In this document: in pieces, positions 60,382 through 64,000 of the stretch
How the letters are laid out: each line of letters opens with the position of its first letter
Position numbering within the stretch: the stretch's first letter is position 1
Assembly: GCA_035547835.1 (NCBI GenBank)
Contig: DASZTW010000008.1
Span: 124,001 to 188,000 of the forward strand
Source of the DNA: Acidimicrobiales bacterium
GTDB taxonomy: Bacteria > Actinomycetota > Acidimicrobiia > Acidimicrobiales > Iamiaceae
Length of the DNA: 64,000 bases
Direction: 5' to 3'
Made by a program: the position numbers and the translations under genes
Notes under the pieces: generated by a model
What the model saw: only the letters and a program-made list of their open reading frames with translations
Databases searched by the model: none
Told to the model about the DNA's origin: nothing

Positions 60382-61101
60382 ATGACCATCCTGACGGCAG
60401 TCGGGCTGCTTGTGGCAGGAGCGGTCATCGCAGAGCTCGTTCGCCGCGTTCCGCGCTGGAGAGCGGCCCGTTGCCCTCTCTTCGTCCACGTCGAGACCGA
60501 TCCCACCGCTATCTGGATTGGCCATCCTCCCTGGATTGGGGCCAGCTTTCTTCTTCCACCGGATAGAGACATGATGGAGTTGTCGCCCCCTTCTAACTGC
60601 CTGGAGTGGCGACGCTGGGCTCGTGCCCTCGGCGGTGTCGACGAAGGCCAGACCGACATACTCGTAACGCTGTCCGCGAAGGAAGACCTGACAGTTGTGG
60701 TCTCAGGTCTCCGCGCGGTGGTTTCGAGTCGTCGGGCAGCACCGGCCTGGCACCACGTCTCGTGTGCGGTGGGTGGAGCGGCGATTGTTCCCCGACGTGT
60801 GGAGCTTCACTTCGACGAGTTCCCGGAGACAGCCAATTGCTGGTACGGCCCTGGCGACTGCGAACCCATCGATCCACCTGTGTTCTCGATCTCCGGATCG
60901 GAGGCAGAAGTGCTCCACATACGAGGAGTATCGGGGCGGGACTGGGTTGAATGGACAGCCGACCTGCTCCTCGTCGTCAACGGGCGGCGGGTCACCGTTC
61001 CCATCCGAGAGGGCCGTCGACCATTCGTCACCTCAGGCGCTAGCGGCGTGGTCGAGTCTCACATCTGGCAGGGGAACCAATGGGTGCCCGAGGACAGCTG
61101 A
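60382..61101 (+). CDS. Unknown membrane-anchored protein
   Basis: 239 residues. An N-terminal membrane helix (about 2-20, TILTAVGLLVAGAVIAELV) is followed by RRVPRWRAAR and a soluble beta-rich domain with several Trp and Cys (HHVSCAVGG, ETANCWYGPGDCEP). This is the third protein of the same plan in islet A. The ATG at 60382 is supported by the helix position. No family recognised. Confidence 0.6.
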   Translation: MTILTAVGLLVAGAVIAELVRRVPRWRAARCPLFVHVETDPTAIWIGHPPWIGASFLLPPDRDMMELSPPSNCLEWRRWARALGGVDEGQTDILVTLSAKEDLTVVVSGLRAVVSSRRAAPAWHHVSCAVGGAAIVPRRVELHFDEFPETANCWYGPGDCEPIDPPVFSISGSEAEVLHIRGVSGRDWVEWTADLLLVVNGRRVTVPIREGRRPFVTSGASGVVESHIWQGNQWVPEDS

Positions 61102-61168
61102 CGCCAAGAACTGGGCTTTTGGGGATGGAGGTTGGTTCCCACGGTCAGCCTCCGCTTGCCGCAGACGC

Positions 61169-61200
61169 GATGCAGGGCACCCCGACGGGTGCCCTGCATC
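61169..61200 (-). terminator. tRNA-Arg terminator-like hairpin inside islet A
   Basis: GATGCAGGGCACCC and GGGTGCCCTGCATC form a perfect 14-bp stem with loop CGAC, 13 bases beyond the tRNA CCA end. There is no T-tract. Because the tRNA's 3' flank is islet DNA, the element itself supplies this hairpin. Confidence 0.6.
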
Positions 61201-61213
61201 AGCGCAAACGGCC

Positions 61214-61290
61214 TGGCGCGCTCGGAGGGACTCGAACCCCCAACCTTCTGATCCGTAGTCAGATGCTCTCTCCAATTGAGCTACGAGCGC
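61214..61290 (-). tRNA. tRNA-Arg, anticodon ACG
   Basis: 77 bases including an encoded CCA. Acceptor arms GCGCTCG and CGAGCGC pair fully with discriminator G; the anticodon loop is CTACGGA between TCTGA and TCAGA, giving ACG. The T loop TTCGAGT closes a GGGGG/CCCTC stem with one G-T pair. ACG-decoding tRNA-Arg reads CGN codons after inosine modification. Its 3' half is the core of the att repeats at 56398 and 57380. Confidence 0.95.
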
Positions 61291-61444
61291 CGGGTGGTGA
61301 CGGCCGGCTGTCTCTCCGGGCCACCGATTCGCGCAGGTCGAAGCCGCGCGACGGAGTGGCCACTGTAGCGGTCGGCCGTCGGGGCGAGCCATCCGGGATT
61401 CATCGGTCACGCGGCGCCGGCCGCTGCTTCCTACCATCCAAGCC

Positions 61445-61801
61445 ATGAGCCTCGAGTGGGAACAGATCGTCATCGACGCCCGGGATCCGGTCACCCTCGG
61501 CCGCTGGTGGTGTGAGGCGCTCGGCTGGGTGGTGGTCGACGAGGACGACGAGGGGATCGAGATCCGGCCCGCGCCGGACCGGCCCCCGGGCGTCTTGTTC
61601 CTCGGCGTTCCCGAGGCGAAGGTCGTGAAGAACCGCTTGCACCTCGACTTCCGACCCGACGCCGATCAGCCCGGCGAAGTCGAGCGGCTGCTCGCGCTGG
61701 GCGCCACGACGGTCGACGTGGGGCAGGGCACGCCGACGTGGGTCGTGCTCGCCGACCCCGAAGGCAACGAGTTCTGCGTGCTGTCGGCGCGTGCCACCTG
61801 A
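61445..61801 (+). CDS. VOC/glyoxalase-like domain protein
   Basis: A 118-residue single VOC-fold protein. The opening VIDARDPVTLGRWWCEALGW, the middle LHLDFRP and the end WVVLADPEGNEFCVLS are typical of actinobacterial glyoxalase-like proteins of unknown function. Monocistronic. Confidence 0.88.
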   Translation: MSLEWEQIVIDARDPVTLGRWWCEALGWVVVDEDDEGIEIRPAPDRPPGVLFLGVPEAKVVKNRLHLDFRPDADQPGEVERLLALGATTVDVGQGTPTWVVLADPEGNEFCVLSARAT

Positions 61802-61915
61802 GCGCGCCGCGGTGCCGGGTGGCGCGGCGCGGCGCGGTGCTGCAGTGCGCGCCGCGGTGCCGGGTGGCGCGGCGCGGCGTGGTGCTGCAGTGCGCGCCGC
61901 GGGGCCGGGTGGTGC
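61802..61915 (+). repeat. 45-bp tandem repeat, about 2.5 units
   Basis: Units start at 61802, 61847 and 61892, each opening GCGCGCCGCGG and containing CCGGGTGGCGCGGC; the first two end CGGTGCTGCAGT or nearly so, the third is partial. It fills the gap between the VOC gene and the aldehyde dehydrogenase gene. GC content is extreme. Confidence 0.85.
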
Positions 61916-61933
61916 CGCGTTGAGCGGTGGCCA

Positions 61934-63412
61934 GTGAGCGTCGACCCGCTCGACGTGCCGGGTCTCGTCATCCGCGGTGAGGTCGTGGCCGGCGACGAGC
62001 CGCCGTACCGGGTGGTCGACCCGGGCCGACCCACCGAGGTCGTCACCCACGCGCCCGCGGCCAGCGCCGCGCAGGTCGACGCGGCGGTCGCCGCTGCGAC
62101 GGCCGCCGGGCCTGGCTGGTCGGGCCTGTCACTCGAAGAGCGCATCGCCTGGGTGGTGGCCGCGGCCGAGGTCGCGGTGCAGCCCGAGGAAGTCGAGCTG
62201 TTGGCTCGGCCGCTCACTCGCGAGAACGGCAAGGTCCTGGCTGAAGCCGAGTTCGAAGTGGCAACGGTCAGCGCGATCGCCGAGACGTTCGCCGGCCTCG
62301 CCCGCGAGGCGCTGATGCCGGTGCAGCTTCCCGACGGCGGTCGGGTCACGTTCCACCCACACGGGGTGGTGGCGGCCCTGTTGCCGTTCAACTGGCCGTT
62401 GTCGGTGTGCATGACCAAGATCGCCCCGGCGCTGATGGCCGGCAACACAGTGGTGGTGAAGCCGCCGCCGACCTGCCCGGCCGTGGTCCTCTATGTGGCG
62501 CGCCAGATGGCCGAAGTGCTGCCGCCGGGCGTGTTGAACACCGTGAGCGGTCCCGGCACCGACGTGGCCGAGGCGCTCGTCACCCAACCGGGTGTCGCCA
62601 TGACCACGTTGACCGGCGGCGGGCAGGCCGGACGCGCCATCCTGCGGGCGTCCGCCGACCGGCTCGCACCTGCGCTGCTCGAGTTGGGCGGCAACGACGC
62701 GGGGATCGTGGCTCCCGACGTCGAGCCGACCGAAGACGTCGCCGCCGACCTGTTCGACGCGGCCATGGCCAGCAGCGGGCAGGTGTGCACCGCGCTCAAA
62801 CGGCTGTACGTGCCGGCGCGGCACCTCGACCAATGGGTCGAAGCCCTGGCCGTGTGCGCCGCGGCCACGGTGACCGGTCACGGCCTCAACCCCGACGTCA
62901 CGCACGGACCGGTGCACACGGCCGCCGCCGAGGCCCGGGCCGCCACGCTGTTGGCCGAGGCCATGCGGTCGGGCGCCACCGTCGTGCAACCCGGTGGGCT
63001 CCACACGGGTCCGTCCGAGGTCGGCGGCCATTACGTGCGGCCGGCCGTCGTCGCCCGCCCCGACCCCACTTCGGCGCTGGTCACCGACGAGCAGTTCGCG
63101 CCGCTGCTGCCGGTGCTCGGCTACCGGGCGATCGGCGACGCGGTCACGGCCGCGAACAGCACGCGGTTCGGCCTCGGTGCATCGGTGTGGACGGCTGACG
63201 GCGAGCTCGCCAGCGCTGTGGCCGAGCAGCTCCGGGCGGGCACGGTGTACCGCAACGCCCACGGACCAGGTGGCCTCGACCCGCGGTTGCCGTTCGGTGG
63301 GTGGGGCGAGTCCGGCCTCGGCGTGGAGTTCGGCGTCGACGGCGTGCGGGCCTACACACGACCCCGGTCGCGCCCACGCCCCCGACCGTTGCCAGGCCCC
63401 GCGTCGCGCTGA
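61934..63412 (+). CDS. Aldehyde dehydrogenase family protein
   Basis: A 492-residue NAD(P)-dependent aldehyde dehydrogenase. The catalytic Glu is in LLELGGNDAGIV, the Cys in SSGQVCTALKR, and PFNWPLSVCMTKIAPALMAG and KPPPTCPAV form the cofactor region. The C-terminus is an unusual Arg/Pro-rich tail (TRPRSRPRPRPLPGP). The GTG at 61934 is used; no ATG fits. Confidence 0.92.
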   Translation: MSVDPLDVPGLVIRGEVVAGDEPPYRVVDPGRPTEVVTHAPAASAAQVDAAVAAATAAGPGWSGLSLEERIAWVVAAAEVAVQPEEVELLARPLTRENGKVLAEAEFEVATVSAIAETFAGLAREALMPVQLPDGGRVTFHPHGVVAALLPFNWPLSVCMTKIAPALMAGNTVVVKPPPTCPAVVLYVARQMAEVLPPGVLNTVSGPGTDVAEALVTQPGVAMTTLTGGGQAGRAILRASADRLAPALLELGGNDAGIVAPDVEPTEDVAADLFDAAMASSGQVCTALKRLYVPARHLDQWVEALAVCAAATVTGHGLNPDVTHGPVHTAAAEARAATLLAEAMRSGATVVQPGGLHTGPSEVGGHYVRPAVVARPDPTSALVTDEQFAPLLPVLGYRAIGDAVTAANSTRFGLGASVWTADGELASAVAEQLRAGTVYRNAHGPGGLDPRLPFGGWGESGLGVEFGVDGVRAYTRPRSRPRPRPLPGPASR

Positions 63413-63589
63413 GCGATACCGGCCTGATCGATCGGGTCGCCCGGCGGCCCGTCCGACCGCTTCGGGCTCAGCGGGTTCGGTCAGAGGGCCACCCACCAGC
63501 GGGCCCGGTGCGGCGGGGCAGGCGGGTGCCACCAACGCGCTGTGTCGGGCGGAAGTGGGTGCCGCCGGGCGGCCGTCCGCGGGTGCGGC

Positions 63590-64000
63590 CTACGCGTCGG
63601 TGTCGGGTGGCGCGACCTGCTCCGACGCTCGGATGGCCGACGAGTAGATGCCTTTCGCCATCAGCGACGGCGCTGCCTGGCGACGCCGCTGGTACAGCGC
63701 GGCGCGGATCCGGTGGACGGCGGCGTCGTCGGGCGCGGCGCGCGCGGCCCACTCGACGAGCTGGCACGCGAGCTCGAGGTCGCCCCCGTCAGCAACCTCA
63801 GAAGCCCGATCCGCCAGCCGGCCCGCGCCCCCGGCCATGGTCGCCACCTCCTCGGCTACCGACCGTTCCGGCGGGGGCGAGAGATGTGCGGGATCCGCGT
63901 CCCACCAGCCGCCGTACAGCCGCCAGATATTGCGCACCACGAACTCGGGCTCGTCGTACAGCGGCCGGAGGTACGGCCGGGCGAGGGTCTCGGCCGGCAC
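63590..64000 (-). CDS. Alkyl sulfatase dimerisation region, 5' part missing at window edge
   Basis: The visible C-terminal 136 codons match the dimerisation domain of SdsA1/BDS1-type metallo-beta-lactamase alkyl sulfatases: LRPLYDEPEFVVRNIWRLYG, GGWWDADPAHL, then LACQLVEWAARAAPDD and SLMAKGIYSSAIRAS. The metallo-hydrolase domain that cuts the sulfate ester lies beyond the right edge. The frame runs through position 64000. Confidence 0.85.
   Translation of the reverse strand: MPAETLARPYLRPLYDEPEFVVRNIWRLYGGWWDADPAHLSPPPERSVAEEVATMAGGAGRLADRASEVADGGDLELACQLVEWAARAAPDDAAVHRIRAALYQRRRQAAPSLMAKGIYSSAIRASEQVAPPDTDA

Larger units (their letters stand above)
57380..61215. mobile_element. Islet A: 3.8-kb att-bounded islet next to tRNA-Arg
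   Basis: Bounded by att copy 2 and the intact tRNA-Arg. It carries five putative genes of unknown function, several with an N-terminal membrane helix, looser gene spacing and less GC-biased codon use than the flanks. No integrase or transposase is present. Confidence 0.7.

Overview
The window comes from a high-GC (about 70%), gene-dense actinobacterium. The many acyl-CoA genes, F420-type LLM oxidoreductase, SCO6745-family protein, Rieske oxygenase and encoded-CCA tRNA suggest a soil or aquatic member of Acidimicrobiia or a relative; this is inferred from gene content, not from a marker gene. Many genes overlap by 4 bases (ATGA, GTGA, TTGA), which fixes several starts. No rRNA, CRISPR array, integrase, transposase or replication origin was seen.

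Layout. 1-13.8 kb: a TetR-Rieske oxygenase-GH3 glucosidase operon (left edge cuts the GH3), a second TetR, an enoyl-CoA hydratase/ABC1 kinase/D-aminoacylase operon, a third TetR, and a divergent lipocalin-like protein / acyl-CoA dehydrogenase pair, then a secreted phospholipase C-like enzyme. 14-21 kb: sugar and redox enzymes (GH29 fucosidase, GH36-like hydrolase, aldo/keto reductase, LLM oxidoreductase, Zn-alcohol dehydrogenase). 21-26 kb: cupin, Cys-rich HTH regulator, DUF2231 membrane protein, DOPA-type dioxygenase and a secreted sedolisin. 26-31.5 kb: methyltransferase, a 1069-residue ATPase and a GNAT acetyltransferase that share an operator-like palindrome.

31.5-52 kb is a large acyl-CoA catabolic cluster: three AMP-forming CoA ligases, three acyl-CoA dehydrogenases (two as an overlapping pair), three enoyl-CoA hydratases, a true thiolase, a Cys-less thiolase-like protein with its DUF35 partner, an SDR, a two-domain MaoC hydratase, a class III CoA transferase and a nitronate monooxygenase-like flavoprotein. 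Such a set fits beta-oxidation of a complex acid such as a steroid side chain or terpenoid. Seven copies of a palindrome close to AAAGAGTATACYCTTT lie at the promoters of this cluster, and the cluster encodes one FadR/GntR-type regulator that is an internal tandem duplication. I propose that they form one local regulon.

55-61.3 kb is an accessory zone. A tRNA-Arg(ACG) gene at its right end is followed by two further identical 43-bp copies of the tRNA 3' half. These bound tandem islets that lack an integrase. The smallest carries only an MntA-HepT-type toxin-antitoxin pair, the largest carries unknown proteins, several with an N-terminal membrane helix, and a third, decayed one carries an XRE-type gene pair. 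Each islet has a similar repeat at its left end. At the left border of the zone a second DOPA-dioxygenase gene, once coupled to a catalase gene, is cut after about 25 codons. 61.4-64 kb returns to core-like genes (VOC protein, aldehyde dehydrogenase, the end of an alkyl sulfatase).
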